A stretch of 36,760 bases of DNA from Metabacillus fastidiosus NBRC 101226 (GCF_001591625.1 NZ_BCVG01000029.1:1-36760), one strand, 5' to 3'; positions 22,760 through 31,474 are shown, counted from the first letter of the stretch. Numbers and translations are program-made. Notes: a model not told the origin generated them from the letters alone.

Positions 22760-24250
22760 ATGGAAAACCTTATAAATCTTGAAATTTTAAGAGATAAATT
22801 TTCTAAAGATGAAGACAGTATTTTAGTAAACGTGAATTTAAACAATAATCAGAAATGTATTATTAGATGTAACTTTAAAATAATTCATGAGATATATGGA
22901 GCACTGGAACATATGACAGTTGCTCATTCTCCTGTCATTATAGGAAAGAAGAGAAAAGAGCTTATTCTACAAACAGTTAAAGAGCAATTATATAAAGAAG
23001 AATATATGGCCCCAAGGGAAACGGAAAAGGGTTTCTATTTTGGAGAACACAATTGGTATGACTTAGATGTTAAAAATGCAAAAGTTTGCTTTATTCGCAA
23101 ATTTAACTCTTCTGACGTGGAATTGTTAGCAGAGCGTACTTACAGTGAATATAAAAATGGGGAAAAGATTAAGGAAACCTATTATTATAAGGATCAAAAT
23201 GTGTATGTCACAACAGAAAGTTATTTTTGGCATGACAATCTCGTTAATGCACTAGTCAACCAACCTTTGCCTGAAGCAATAACTAAGATTCTATCTGATA
23301 ACATTGTTATTGATCAAAATAATAAAACTTATTTTTATCAAGAGGTTAATGACGCAAATAATATAAGAATATTACCATCTGGTATTATAAGAGATCAAAG
23401 TTTTACTTTTTATGAATGGCTTGAACATAAGGACGAAGAAAACGTAGTTGTATCACTGCCTCATCATTTAGTATCAACTAATAATTTTCATGATAATGAA
23501 GTACTTATCCATTCAAATAGAATTCTTGGTGAACCGGTAACTACATTTGTAACCAATGAATGGATTCGTTCAATAGAATTAAACCGTTATGGTCGAGTTG
23601 TAGATCAATCTGGAATCAGTGTAACAGTTATTTGGGAAGATCAATACAACGCCGATTTTAATCAGCGTCACTATAAAGACCTGATTAAAGTAGACAATCC
23701 AATTACTTTAATAGACAGACCAAAACTCATAAAATTTCATGTTCTTGATACTGAAAATTGGGTTGGTTATGGATGGGAAATAGAGACTGGGATCAATTCT
23801 AAAAAAGTTGAGTTAATCGGTTCATTAAATGAAAAAAGATTAGATCCTTATATAAAATATAAATTTAGTGAGGGTAGATGGATGGATGACAATAAGATAA
23901 AGAAAAGATTAATGGATATACATGGATTAATTCCTAATTATCTAATTTGTCATGCTAGTCAAGTAAGTGAATTGACTAAGATGGAACAAAAAGCAGTAGA
24001 GCTATTATTGATTAATCAAACCCCATACCATTCTATGGCACTATTAAAAAATTTATTTAAAATGGCCGATACTAATGAAGCAAATTATGACTTTTATTTA
24101 GTACAATCTTTAATGCTGCAGCAAACATATAAAAGCCTAAGTTTATTTGAAAAGTTAACAGATGCTATGGTGAAGTACGGTACATCTATGCAATTAATTA
24201 ACTGGTTCCAATATCAAGTAAATTCATTAAAATCTCCAATGGAAGAATAA
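22760..24250 (+). CDS. Large hypothetical protein, 496 residues
   Basis: ATG 22760 is chosen because GGAGGAAATAATT precedes it; the TTG at 22745 overlaps that site. Mixed alpha/beta, soluble and rich in aromatic residues. Residues 1-320 look like repeated beta modules (ETEKGFYFGEHNWYDLDVKN; ERTYSEYKNGEKIKETYYYK). The last 90 residues are helical (TKMEQKAVELLLINQTPYHS...MADTNEANYDFYLVQSLMLQ). No family recognised. It stands alone between two terminators, so it has its own transcript. Confidence 0.7.
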   Translation: MENLINLEILRDKFSKDEDSILVNVNLNNNQKCIIRCNFKIIHEIYGALEHMTVAHSPVIIGKKRKELILQTVKEQLYKEEYMAPRETEKGFYFGEHNWYDLDVKNAKVCFIRKFNSSDVELLAERTYSEYKNGEKIKETYYYKDQNVYVTTESYFWHDNLVNALVNQPLPEAITKILSDNIVIDQNNKTYFYQEVNDANNIRILPSGIIRDQSFTFYEWLEHKDEENVVVSLPHHLVSTNNFHDNEVLIHSNRILGEPVTTFVTNEWIRSIELNRYGRVVDQSGISVTVIWEDQYNADFNQRHYKDLIKVDNPITLIDRPKLIKFHVLDTENWVGYGWEIETGINSKKVELIGSLNEKRLDPYIKYKFSEGRWMDDNKIKKRLMDIHGLIPNYLICHASQVSELTKMEQKAVELLLINQTPYHSMALLKNLFKMADTNEANYDFYLVQSLMLQQTYKSLSLFEKLTDAMVKYGTSMQLINWFQYQVNSLKSPMEE

Positions 24251-24361
24251 AGGAAAAATTGTAGACTAAAAAATTTATCGATGTTATACTTAATTGTGAG
24301 AAATTAACATTATTCTATTGTGTATAGTAAAATTTAAAACATAAATTTTTAGGATAAAGAG

Positions 24362-24400
24362 AAGAACTCTTACCAAATTGGTACGAGTTCTTTTTATTTT
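24362..24400 (+). terminator. Hairpin terminator before the second Spo0E-like gene
   Basis: AAGAACTC-TTACC-AAATT-GGTAC-GAGTTCTT followed by TTTATTTT. It lies in the leader of 24412, so it could terminate transcription from 22760 or act as an attenuator. Confidence 0.75.
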
Positions 24401-24411
24401 AGGAGGTTATT

Positions 24412-24576
24412 ATGGCAACCGATACCCTAATTGATCTTAGAAAAGAAATTGAAGTTAAACGTAAAGCAATGTACTTAGCAGCAAAAAAAGGTCTTACTCA
24501 TCCTCAAGTAATCTCTATAAGCCAGGAACTCGATATTCTTCTAAATGTTTTAAATAGAGCAATAAATAAGCAATGA
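24412..24576 (+). CDS. Spo0E-like aspartyl-phosphate phosphatase, 54 residues
   Basis: ATG 24412 with TTAGGAGGTTATT. The sequence IDLRKEIEVKRKAMYLAAKK, then GLTHPQVISISQELDILLNV, has the Spo0E helix-loop-helix and the S-x-x-L-D-x-L-L signature. Predicted to dephosphorylate Spo0A~P (family knowledge). It is closer in its core to the gene at 10092 (KGL-HP--IS-SQ-LDILLN) than chance would allow, suggesting duplication. Followed by its own terminator. Confidence 0.88.
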   Translation: MATDTLIDLRKEIEVKRKAMYLAAKKGLTHPQVISISQELDILLNVLNRAINKQ

Positions 24577-24588
24577 TTTCAACAATAG

Positions 24589-24629
24589 AGAGCATGTTTT
24601 AAAGAAAATTGATAAACATGCTCTTTTTA
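24589..24629 (+). terminator. Terminator of the second Spo0E-like gene
   Basis: AGAGCATGTTT / AAACATGCTCT followed by TTTTATT, 12 bases after the stop. Confidence 0.88.
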
Positions 24630-24810
24630 TTATTCATGAAGCAAAAATTGACTTATAGATTATTAAGTTTTACATAACTAGACAAATGAAAATTCAAAAT
24701 ATTTCTTTTTTAAGAAAATTTTGTAGAACTTTGTTAAAAAAAGAAGGAATTACATTATTTTATATTGAATAACAGTATAGTAAATTTTAGAAAATGAAAG
24801 GAGGGTGAAT

Positions 24811-25191
24811 ATGAAGAAAATATTATTAGGAATTATAGCTATTATTGCAATTGTAGGTTTATTAATATTTGTTAACAAATGGTACTATCCTCAATCACCA
24901 GTAGATAATTTATCACAGAAAGAAATTTTAAATAAACTAAATAATTCAGATGAAAAAGTAGTATTATTGTCCAAGGAAGAAGACAATACTTGGTATATTA
25001 CTAAGAGTAACAATAATGGAATATTAGATGCTGATGAAGAAATAAAAAAAATGATTAGCTCAAAAGGATGGTCTTTCAAAGAAAAAGATGGAAATGGTCT
25101 ATTTTTTGAAAAAGATGGGGAAACGTTAATTGTTTCAACCCAAATGTGGACAAAAAAGTATGTAATTGTTCAAGTACCACGGCAACTTTAA
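24811..25191 (+). CDS. Membrane-anchored hypothetical protein, 126 residues
   Basis: ATG 24811 with AAAGGAGGGTGAAT; GTG 24805 abuts the site and is unlikely. One N-terminal membrane helix (LLGIIAIIAIVGLLIFV), then an outside domain of about 100 residues with alternating strands (WYITKSNNNGILDADEEIKK; LFFEKDGETLIVSTQMWTKK). No cysteine, so not a lipoprotein. No family recognised. A promoter-like TAACAGTATAGTAAA lies 25-40 bases upstream. Confidence 0.75.
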   Translation: MKKILLGIIAIIAIVGLLIFVNKWYYPQSPVDNLSQKEILNKLNNSDEKVVLLSKEEDNTWYITKSNNNGILDADEEIKKMISSKGWSFKEKDGNGLFFEKDGETLIVSTQMWTKKYVIVQVPRQL

Positions 25192-25269
25192 TGGACTAAA
25201 AGTAACTCTATAATTTATTAACTGATTTACTTTTTGACCAGTTAAAATAAAGTTTACTTACAATCACAC

Positions 25270-25306
25270 AAAACACCGTCAAGGGTGACCTGACGGTGTT
25301 TTATTA
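25270..25306 (+). terminator. Terminator of gene 24811
   Basis: AAAACACCGTCA / TGACGGTGTTTT, perfect 12-bp arms, then ATTAG. The A-rich side also allows function from the minus strand. Confidence 0.85.
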
Positions 25307-25427
25307 GTTGTTTAATATCTTTGTATTGTGAATTATATTGCTAAAGTTAAATAACAATAAAGTCGTTTAAAAATCTAATCCTTATACCACAATCGCGCCA
25401 GTTTGCGAAGAAATGTTTATTTTATCA

Positions 25428-25775
25428 TTATTCCTTATTTCTTAGTCTATTAGCTAATAGAATATAAATAATTCCTATTGGCGCAATAATAATAGTAAAC
25501 GTATAAAGAAGAAAAATTTTAATTAATTTCCAGATTATCAGAAATGGTAAGGGCAATATAACAACCATTCCCCCAGTCATTAAAGAAATAAGATCATCCC
25601 AAACAACACTCGCAAAAGGAAATAGTATTAAATTTACTCCGCAGAATATTATTAGCGTCAAACTATGATTCCCTTCTTGAGTCTGCCATAAAAGATAGGT
25701 AAATATTACGGCAACTATGTAACTTTTTATAAGGTACCCTCTATCAATTCCGTTAAATAATTTTGTTAAAAACAC
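25428..25775 (-). CDS. Small multi-pass membrane protein, 115 residues
   Basis: GTG 25775 on the minus strand with AAAGGGGGATTAAA. Three to four hydrophobic stretches (SYIVAVIFTYLLW; LTLIIFCGVNLILFPFASVV; MVVILPLPFLIIWKLIKIFL; FTIIIAPIGIIYILL) and a basic C-terminus LANRLRNKE. No family recognised. Confidence 0.65.
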   Translation of the reverse strand: MFLTKLFNGIDRGYLIKSYIVAVIFTYLLWQTQEGNHSLTLIIFCGVNLILFPFASVVWDDLISLMTGGMVVILPLPFLIIWKLIKIFLLYTFTIIIAPIGIIYILLANRLRNKE

Positions 25776-26045
25776 TTTAATCCCCCTTTTTATCGCATAA
25801 ATTGAGGCTGAATTTTCGCTATTTGGCTCGATTGTTGAATAACCTTATTTACATTTTTAAACATCTTTATTGTAAATGTAACAAATTTCTTGATAATAAT
25901 TTTAAATTTTACAAAATATTTACAACTACTATTATACAATTATGTTATTATATGTCTATCTAAATAATATTTTACATTTTATTATATTATTATGCCGAAA
26001 ATTATTTAGAGAAATTATAATTATTTTTTTAAGGAGGAAATGAAG

Positions 26046-27182
26046 TTGAAGAGGATTGTTTTAAAATCAGCATTAGTGTCTGCAGTAGTAGCCTTGGGTC
26101 TTTCAATTGGTACAAATTATGAACAGGTAAAAGCAGAAAGTATCGAAAGTGTAAAAGAAGTTGAGAAAGCTAAAAAAGAGGAGAAACGGGAAAAAATTAA
26201 ATCTCCTGAGAATGTTGAAAAAGTTGAGAAAGTAAAAAAATTAAAAACAGTTTCAAATAAAGGGAAAAATGAAGATAAACAAGATGGAGAAAAGAAATAT
26301 AAGAAAGCAATGAAAATTGCTGAAAAGTACTTTAAGGAGAAAGGAATCATTCTTTCTAATAATTTTGATGATAGAAACTATCAACAGGCAATTATTTCCC
26401 TTGGAGCTGCTATTGAATCATTTAAAGGTAAAGATCAAGAAGAAATTCTTGAATTCGTAGGATTTATGGATTTATATGAAAACTACGCAGATAATGAGAG
26501 AATAGCGGTATTAAAAGAATCATTTGATAGTGGCGTGATTGAAGAAGATGAATTAGAAGAGTTACTTTCATTTACACCTGCTGACGATATCTTTACTAGT
26601 GAGTCTCCTGAGTTATATAATACTGATGGCATGGCTAGTGTAATGGCTGCTGCTAAAAATGGTTATGATAATATTAAAGCGCGTGACTATGCTCGTAAAT
26701 GGACAAGTAATACGGAAATCCTAAGAAACAACAAAGCATATCCATACTATAGTAGTGTGAATAAGAATTGTCATTCTTGTTGGAATGATTGTACAAATTT
26801 TGTATCTCAAGCAATCTATGCTGGTGGTATGAAGTTCAGAGGAACAACGAATTGGCTTTCAAATAGTAACTGGTGGTATAACAATGCAAAACCATCAAAT
26901 ACATGGGGTGGGGCTCATAACTTTTATAATCACTGGAAAGATCGTGCTGCTGTAGTATCATCTGTAAGTTCCCTTCAAGTAGGTGACGTTGTTAATGCAG
27001 ATTTTAAGGGAGATGGTCATATTGATCATACTGCTATAATAACTAAGGATGACGGAAAGCTTTCTAGCAATAAACATCTAACTCAACATACAGATGACTA
27101 CAAAGAGAAAACTACATTAAAAAACTGGTATGATAAAGGTTACAAAGTTTACGGATACGAGATGGACAAAGCAAGTAACTGA
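26046..27182 (+). CDS. Secreted Amidase_6-domain protein
   Basis: 378 residues from TTG 26046, which sits 8 bases after AAGGAGG; an ATG at 26040 is only 2 bases from it. Signal peptide about residues 1-32 (KRIVLKSALVSAVVALGLSI, cleavage near VKAES). Residues 33-95 are a Lys/Glu-rich coiled coil, 95-185 a helical spacer. The C-terminal domain (about 205-375) has YARKWTS, the Cys box NDCTNFVSQAIYAGG, W-x-N-x-W and HIDHTAIITK with the His. This is the Amidase_6 (putative Cys amidase/peptidase) pattern in sporeformers. Probable cell-wall or surface hydrolase; substrate unknown. A long AT-rich leader suggests its own promoter. Confidence 0.88.
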   Translation: MKRIVLKSALVSAVVALGLSIGTNYEQVKAESIESVKEVEKAKKEEKREKIKSPENVEKVEKVKKLKTVSNKGKNEDKQDGEKKYKKAMKIAEKYFKEKGIILSNNFDDRNYQQAIISLGAAIESFKGKDQEEILEFVGFMDLYENYADNERIAVLKESFDSGVIEEDELEELLSFTPADDIFTSESPELYNTDGMASVMAAAKNGYDNIKARDYARKWTSNTEILRNNKAYPYYSSVNKNCHSCWNDCTNFVSQAIYAGGMKFRGTTNWLSNSNWWYNNAKPSNTWGGAHNFYNHWKDRAAVVSSVSSLQVGDVVNADFKGDGHIDHTAIITKDDGKLSSNKHLTQHTDDYKEKTTLKNWYDKGYKVYGYEMDKASN

Positions 27183-27209
27183 TTGAAATCATATTAATCT
27201 CTTTAAATT

Positions 27210-27253
27210 AGACTGTCGGCAAGATTTTAAAACTTAGCTGACAGTCTTTTATA
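27210..27253 (+). terminator. Terminator of the Amidase_6 gene
   Basis: AGACTGTC-GGC ... GCT-GACAGTCT followed by TTTATATTT. Confidence 0.8.
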
Positions 27254-27311
27254 TTTATAGAATATGAAGCATAATTTTCTAGATGTAGATTTGAAATAAA
27301 AATAACTCTAA

Positions 27312-28358
27312 TTAAAAATAAAGTGATAAATTTTGATCACGTAATATGTATCCTTTATAACAATTGTCTTTCAATTCATTATTAAAAATGATTAATTCAC
27401 TCTTAGTAAGCCGCTTTAATGGATAGTGTGTTTGTGTTCCGCCTCTAGTCACCTTACAAGCAATTTTAGGGTTAATAGGAAATATGTATTCTAGGTCTCC
27501 TTGCTTATTAGTGAATCTACAAACAGGATTATCACTTGTTATAAATTCACCATTGGAAGGTGCTAAAAGTAAAACTACAACTAGATTATTGATAATGTCC
27601 AATGCCTCATCCATAATCGGTCCATTGCCAGCTAGAAACTTACGATGATTATTTAAAATGTAGCTATGAGCGTATTCATCATACATCGTCTCTAAAAATG
27701 GAAACAATCGTTCATCTTCTGGGATATTTATTAATTTAAAGTCTACTCCCCAAATTTTTTCACCAAAAAGCACATCAATTATTTTAAGAAGTTCTGGATG
27801 ATACGGTATCGTTCTCCACTCCAATGAAACCATAAATTTAATAAGTTCATCACGTTTAATTGCTGCTATACTCTGAGAGTTAGGGTGTACAAATACTTCA
27901 TTTGAAATTGCTGCATTAATTGAATTCCAATCATTTTCGTATTTTCTAGCCCAGTCAACTTCGATATCTTTTACATGTATAGATAGAATAGCTTTCTTTA
28001 ACGCATCTTTCCCGGATTTAGATACAATACTTCCTTTATTATCAATAATTGTCCATTTGTCGAATTCATAAAATTGATTATTCATATCTAATACATTGTT
28101 CACAACTTTACCATCTATCTTTACAATGTAACCATTCAAGGGATGAAAAAATTTTTTGCAGTCATCCTCTGTGCTAATTGGTGAACCTGCTCGTATTGTA
28201 TGGTAATTATCAATCCCAGCAAATTTTTTTGTTTTTTTACTACTGCCTAAACCATTTGCTCCTTTATCAACTACATATATAGATGATGATTTTCCATGCT
28301 TCCAAGCCCTCATATAAGTTTGAGGTGTAAGATGATGATAAACAGCTTCTGTGCTCAT
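27312..28358 (-). CDS. DUF4238 family protein
   Basis: 348 residues from ATG 28358, with AAAGGAGAATTTGT upstream. N-terminal VYHHLTPQTYMRAW matches the DUF4238 opening (YHHxxPxxYLxxF), and the late block FITSDNPVCRF...EYIFPINPKIACKV matches its second conserved region. The mid part is helical (ELIKFMVSLEWRTIPYHPEL). Function of the family is unknown. It is the second gene after a tyrosine recombinase (35-base gap), the position where mobile elements carry cargo such as defence or addiction genes; that reading is inference. Confidence 0.85.
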   Translation of the reverse strand: MSTEAVYHHLTPQTYMRAWKHGKSSSIYVVDKGANGLGSSKKTKKFAGIDNYHTIRAGSPISTEDDCKKFFHPLNGYIVKIDGKVVNNVLDMNNQFYEFDKWTIIDNKGSIVSKSGKDALKKAILSIHVKDIEVDWARKYENDWNSINAAISNEVFVHPNSQSIAAIKRDELIKFMVSLEWRTIPYHPELLKIIDVLFGEKIWGVDFKLINIPEDERLFPFLETMYDEYAHSYILNNHRKFLAGNGPIMDEALDIINNLVVVLLLAPSNGEFITSDNPVCRFTNKQGDLEYIFPINPKIACKVTRGGTQTHYPLKRLTKSELIIFNNELKDNCYKGYILRDQNLSLYF

Positions 28359-28393
28359 ACAAATTCTCCTTTATTTTAAAAAATCTTAATTTT

Positions 28394-29563
28394 TTATAAA
28401 AAACTAGCAAGCTCTCCATTAGACCATGTATATAAAGCATTATCCTCTTTTTCAAACTCTTTTTGTAAGTAAATCATTGTCGTTTCAATCTTCTCATGGC
28501 CGAGTGATCTCATGATTTTATAAATATCGGCCCCGCTATGATAACTAATAATCGCAAAGCAATGCCGAAAAACGTGTGGAGTGATTGGATTAGGTCTATT
28601 TTCAATCCATTCAAAGCCAGCTCTTTTTACCACTTTATTAATGTAGCGGGATAAGTAAGAATTACGATAAGCATTTCCTTCAACATTAACGAATAGTGGA
28701 GAAGTATCTTTAGGATCAAGTACGGTTTTAAGCCCTCGTATTTTCCGAAATTCCACTATACTATGATAGACTTTCGGCTTAATAGGAGCTATCCGCTTTT
28801 TATTTCCCTTCCCATGAATTTTTAAGAAGTATTCACCTCTTACATGATCATAAGTCAGATCACATACCCTCGCTCTACAAAATTCGATATTACGGATACC
28901 AGTAGTTATAAGAACATGTAATATACCAAATATAATGGGATGCTGCTGCTCCTTAAAAAACTTCAATAATTCAACCGCTTCTTTTGGACCAAGATCACGA
29001 TCCGGCCGCTCATCCGCAGAAACAGTTGCGGCAGCTAAACGATTTGTTAAATCAATCTCTATATAACCATTCTTATATAAGAAATTTAAAAATCCTTTTA
29101 TAATAGTAGTTTTTCTTGCAATTGTTGCTGGGGAGTAGGATTCACGCCCTTGCAACAAAGGCAATTTATTCACCATCCACTCCTGATAACTCTTAATATG
29201 CCGTGGCTCCAAACTTTTGAAAAGAGAACCTTCATTAATATAGCTAATATCTACTCCCATTTCTTCAGAGAATTGAACAATGTTTTTAGAAAACTGTAAT
29301 AATTCTCTCAAATACTCTCGCTTTGTACCTTCCGAAATTGTTTTGTCCTTATCAATGTTCTTTCGTTGATGGCAATAGTAGTAAAGAATTTCATAATCAT
29401 TGAAATAAGTAAAGGAAGAATTACTTTTATCTCTTTCTGCTTGATCAATTCTTAACTCCAACGCTTCATAATACTCTTGGGATAAAAAGGTATTAATCAG
29501 TTGCGGAACTGTCATGTTTTGGAAAGAAGCTATTTCTTGATTAATCGAAATTAGTAATGACAC
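28394..29563 (-). CDS. Tyrosine recombinase / integrase
   Basis: 389 residues from GTG 29563, which has TTGGGAGTG at good spacing; ATG 29584 would add 7 residues but has no site. The N-terminal SAM-like core-binding domain covers about 75-170. The catalytic domain carries Arg in TTGIRNIEFCRARV, Lys in KGNKKRIAPI, the H-x-x-R box TPHVFRHCFAI, His in SLGHEKIETTMIYL and the nucleophile Tyr in that last segment. All six residues are present, so it should be active. It heads a unit with the DUF4238 gene. Likely substrates are the nested inverted repeats just upstream. Confidence 0.93.
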   Translation of the reverse strand: MSLLISINQEIASFQNMTVPQLINTFLSQEYYEALELRIDQAERDKSNSSFTYFNDYEILYYYCHQRKNIDKDKTISEGTKREYLRELLQFSKNIVQFSEEMGVDISYINEGSLFKSLEPRHIKSYQEWMVNKLPLLQGRESYSPATIARKTTIIKGFLNFLYKNGYIEIDLTNRLAAATVSADERPDRDLGPKEAVELLKFFKEQQHPIIFGILHVLITTGIRNIEFCRARVCDLTYDHVRGEYFLKIHGKGNKKRIAPIKPKVYHSIVEFRKIRGLKTVLDPKDTSPLFVNVEGNAYRNSYLSRYINKVVKRAGFEWIENRPNPITPHVFRHCFAIISYHSGADIYKIMRSLGHEKIETTMIYLQKEFEKEDNALYTWSNGELASFL

Positions 29564-29669
29564 ATTAACACTCCCAATAAACATTTTTAATATATGTATC
29601 TATTAAATGATTTATAAAACTATATTTATTAATTAATTTTAACATAATAGGTAATTAAAACTATTGTTA

Positions 29670-29740
29670 TAAATTAGATAAATCTAAATAGGTGTAAAAA
29701 ATACACTATTTGTTTCACTTTTATTTATTTATCTAATTTA
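29670..29740. repeat. Nested inverted repeats next to the recombinase (candidate recombination site)
   Basis: Outer arms TAAATTAGATAAAT (29670-29683) and ATTTATCTAATTTA (29727-29740) are perfect over 14 bp. Inside, AAATAGGTGTA (29686-29696) faces TACACTATTT (29702-29711), with one bulged G, around an AAAAA centre. It lies about 107 bases upstream of the recombinase start, where att sites or resolution sites often lie. It could equally be an operator. Confidence 0.6.
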
Positions 29741-29841
29741 TTTCTTTTTTGTATATATTAAATCCATTTAATATAATATTATTAGATTATATAAAATAAT
29801 AATTGGTTATAAATTTATATAATTAATTTATAGAAAAGTAG

Positions 29842-30156
29842 ATGATAAAAATAAATACCTTTGTTGTTTTATTTTTCCTTTTTGTTATTTCGACTATATT
29901 GGTACTTTCTCGAATAGAACAAAGGAGAAAATCAGTTTATGAATTCCGGAAAGCAGGACAGTCTAACAAAGATATCAGTTTAAATAAGTCATTAAAGGGA
30001 AAATCTCAAAAACCAGTAAAAAGCAGAGAGACAGAAGCTTTTCAAAATAATGATTATTCCTACTATCGAGAAGCACAAAATGAGCCAAGTTATAATATGC
30101 CTGATTCACCCTCAAGCTCATCCAATTCTGAGTCATTTTCAGGTGGTGGTGATTGA
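29842..30156 (+). CDS. Small membrane-anchored protein with Ser/Gly-rich tail
   Basis: 104 residues from ATG 29842; the ribosome site (GAAAAGTAG) is weak. N-terminal membrane helix (TFVVLFFLFVISTILVL), then a basic stretch and a low-complexity end with NMPDSPSSSSNSESFSGGGD. No family recognised. It is divergent from the recombinase. Confidence 0.6.
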   Translation: MIKINTFVVLFFLFVISTILVLSRIEQRRKSVYEFRKAGQSNKDISLNKSLKGKSQKPVKSRETEAFQNNDYSYYREAQNEPSYNMPDSPSSSSNSESFSGGGD

Positions 30157-30209
30157 GATTTAACTACATAAAAGAATTAAACAAATTATAATTTTAAGGA
30201 GATTGAAAA

Positions 30210-30497
30210 ATGAAAAGTATAGGTGTAGTAAGAAAAGTAGACCAGCTTGGAAGAATTGTTCTACCTAAGGAGTTAAGAAATACTATGGGCATAAAAGTAA
30301 AAGATCCGCTGGAGATTTTTGTAGATCAAAATTCTATCATTTTAAAAAAGTATGAACCAAATATGCAGTGCATGATAACTGGCATATCCTCACCTAAAAA
30401 TAGAGTTTATGCCGGTAATATCGTACTGAGCCCAGAAGGGATAGAAGAATTAAAGAGAATGGTTGCTATTCAAAAAGAGAATATTGTAAAAGAATAA
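30210..30497 (+). CDS. abrB: AbrB-family transition-state regulator
   Basis: 95 residues from ATG 30210 with TTTTAAGGAGATTG. The swapped-hairpin DNA-binding domain is textbook: MKSIGVVRKVDQLGRIVLPK, ELRNTMGI, LEIFVDQNSIILKKYEP, compare B. subtilis AbrB/Abh. The C-terminal half (YAGNIVLSPEGIEELKRM) also fits the AbrB/Abh multimerisation domain. Such proteins repress stationary-phase, antibiotic and sporulation genes. This accessory copy probably mixes with or competes with the chromosomal AbrB (inference). Confidence 0.93.
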   Translation: MKSIGVVRKVDQLGRIVLPKELRNTMGIKVKDPLEIFVDQNSIILKKYEPNMQCMITGISSPKNRVYAGNIVLSPEGIEELKRMVAIQKENIVKE

Positions 30498-30517
30498 ACT
30501 TTATGGAGGTTCGACAG

Positions 30518-30898
30518 ATGTTGGAAATAGATAATAATAAGAGAAGATTTCCAAACAAATTTAATTTTTTCTCCGTTTTCAAAAAGAGGGATTACGAAAG
30601 AACAAAATCCGAAAATATTATTGTGAACGTAACTTTTGCTATTTTTGGAAGTATTTCAATTATAAGTGTAGTTGTCGCGATAACTGTTCTTTTAGGTCAT
30701 CTAAATAAAGATATCAATGAAACTGAAAAAAAGGCATATGAATCTGTAGCAACTGAGATAGGAGTAAGCGAAAAAGATATTATCTTATCACAAAAACTTC
30801 TTAAACCTGGAACTTATATTGCTAAAACATCAAAAGGTACATATACACTCCAATTTGATGAAGAATTAAATATTAAAAGAATTGTTAAAGGAGAATAG
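30518..30898 (+). CDS. Single-pass membrane protein, 126 residues
   Basis: ATG 30518 with TGGAGGTTCGACAG; an in-frame ATG at 30503 overlaps this site. Basic inside part (about 1-34), membrane helix (FAIFGSISIISVVVAITVLL), then an outside helical and beta part (EKKAYESVATEIGVSEKDII; GTYIAKTSKGTYTLQFDEEL). No family recognised. It follows the AbrB-like gene by 20 bases, a probable operon. Confidence 0.7.
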   Translation: MLEIDNNKRRFPNKFNFFSVFKKRDYERTKSENIIVNVTFAIFGSISIISVVVAITVLLGHLNKDINETEKKAYESVATEIGVSEKDIILSQKLLKPGTYIAKTSKGTYTLQFDEELNIKRIVKGE

Positions 30899-30970
30899 AT
30901 GAAAAAAATCTAATAAAATGTGATAAGGTATTACACTAACATAGACTTTCAATTTAAAAGAGGGATTACA

Positions 30971-31474
30971 ATGGGCATTAAATCAATAAAGCAAGCTAAT
31001 TCTATTAAAACACTAATGAATTTATTAAAGGATGCTCCAAAATCAATGATTGCTCCTGTGATTAAGCTAGTTACAATAAAGGATCATAAACAAAGGTTGT
31101 CCTACTTAAAGACATTACCAGAAGATACTTTAATTTATTTATTGAAAGCCACTACATATCTCGTTTTATCAAGTGGAGTAGTATTAAAAGAGTCTGTCCA
31201 TGAAGTTTATTTAACACCTGAAATAAAAAGCTTCTTTGATAAAGTAAAAGAACAAACGGATAAAGCAGGGGAAATTACAAAAGAAACTGTTTCCCTTGCT
31301 GTGGACGCAGTAATAGGAACAATCAGTTTTGTCACTGTAGCTGGTATTGTATCTCTTGGTGCTTTCTTACTGTTAAACCCACATATAGCTCTTGCCGCAG
31401 CATCTGCCAGCATGATGCTATTTCTTTTCACTGAGATGCTTATATTTCTAATTCCTTCTAAAAATAAGAATTAG
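30971..31474 (+). CDS. Membrane protein, 167 residues
   Basis: ATG 30971 with AGAGGGATTACA; an upstream GTG at 30920 has no site. Helical cytosolic first part (SIKTLMNLLKDAPKSMIAPV) and two membrane stretches near the end (TISFVTVAGIVSLGAFLLL, IALAAASASMMLFLFTEMLI). No family recognised. Co-transcription with 30518 is likely. Confidence 0.65.
   Translation: MGIKSIKQANSIKTLMNLLKDAPKSMIAPVIKLVTIKDHKQRLSYLKTLPEDTLIYLLKATTYLVLSSGVVLKESVHEVYLTPEIKSFFDKVKEQTDKAGEITKETVSLAVDAVIGTISFVTVAGIVSLGAFLLLNPHIALAAASASMMLFLFTEMLIFLIPSKNKN

Noticed and set aside
28267..28455. A 62-codon minus-strand frame between the recombinase and DUF4238 genes
   Set aside because: It overlaps both genes in another frame and lacks a ribosome site.
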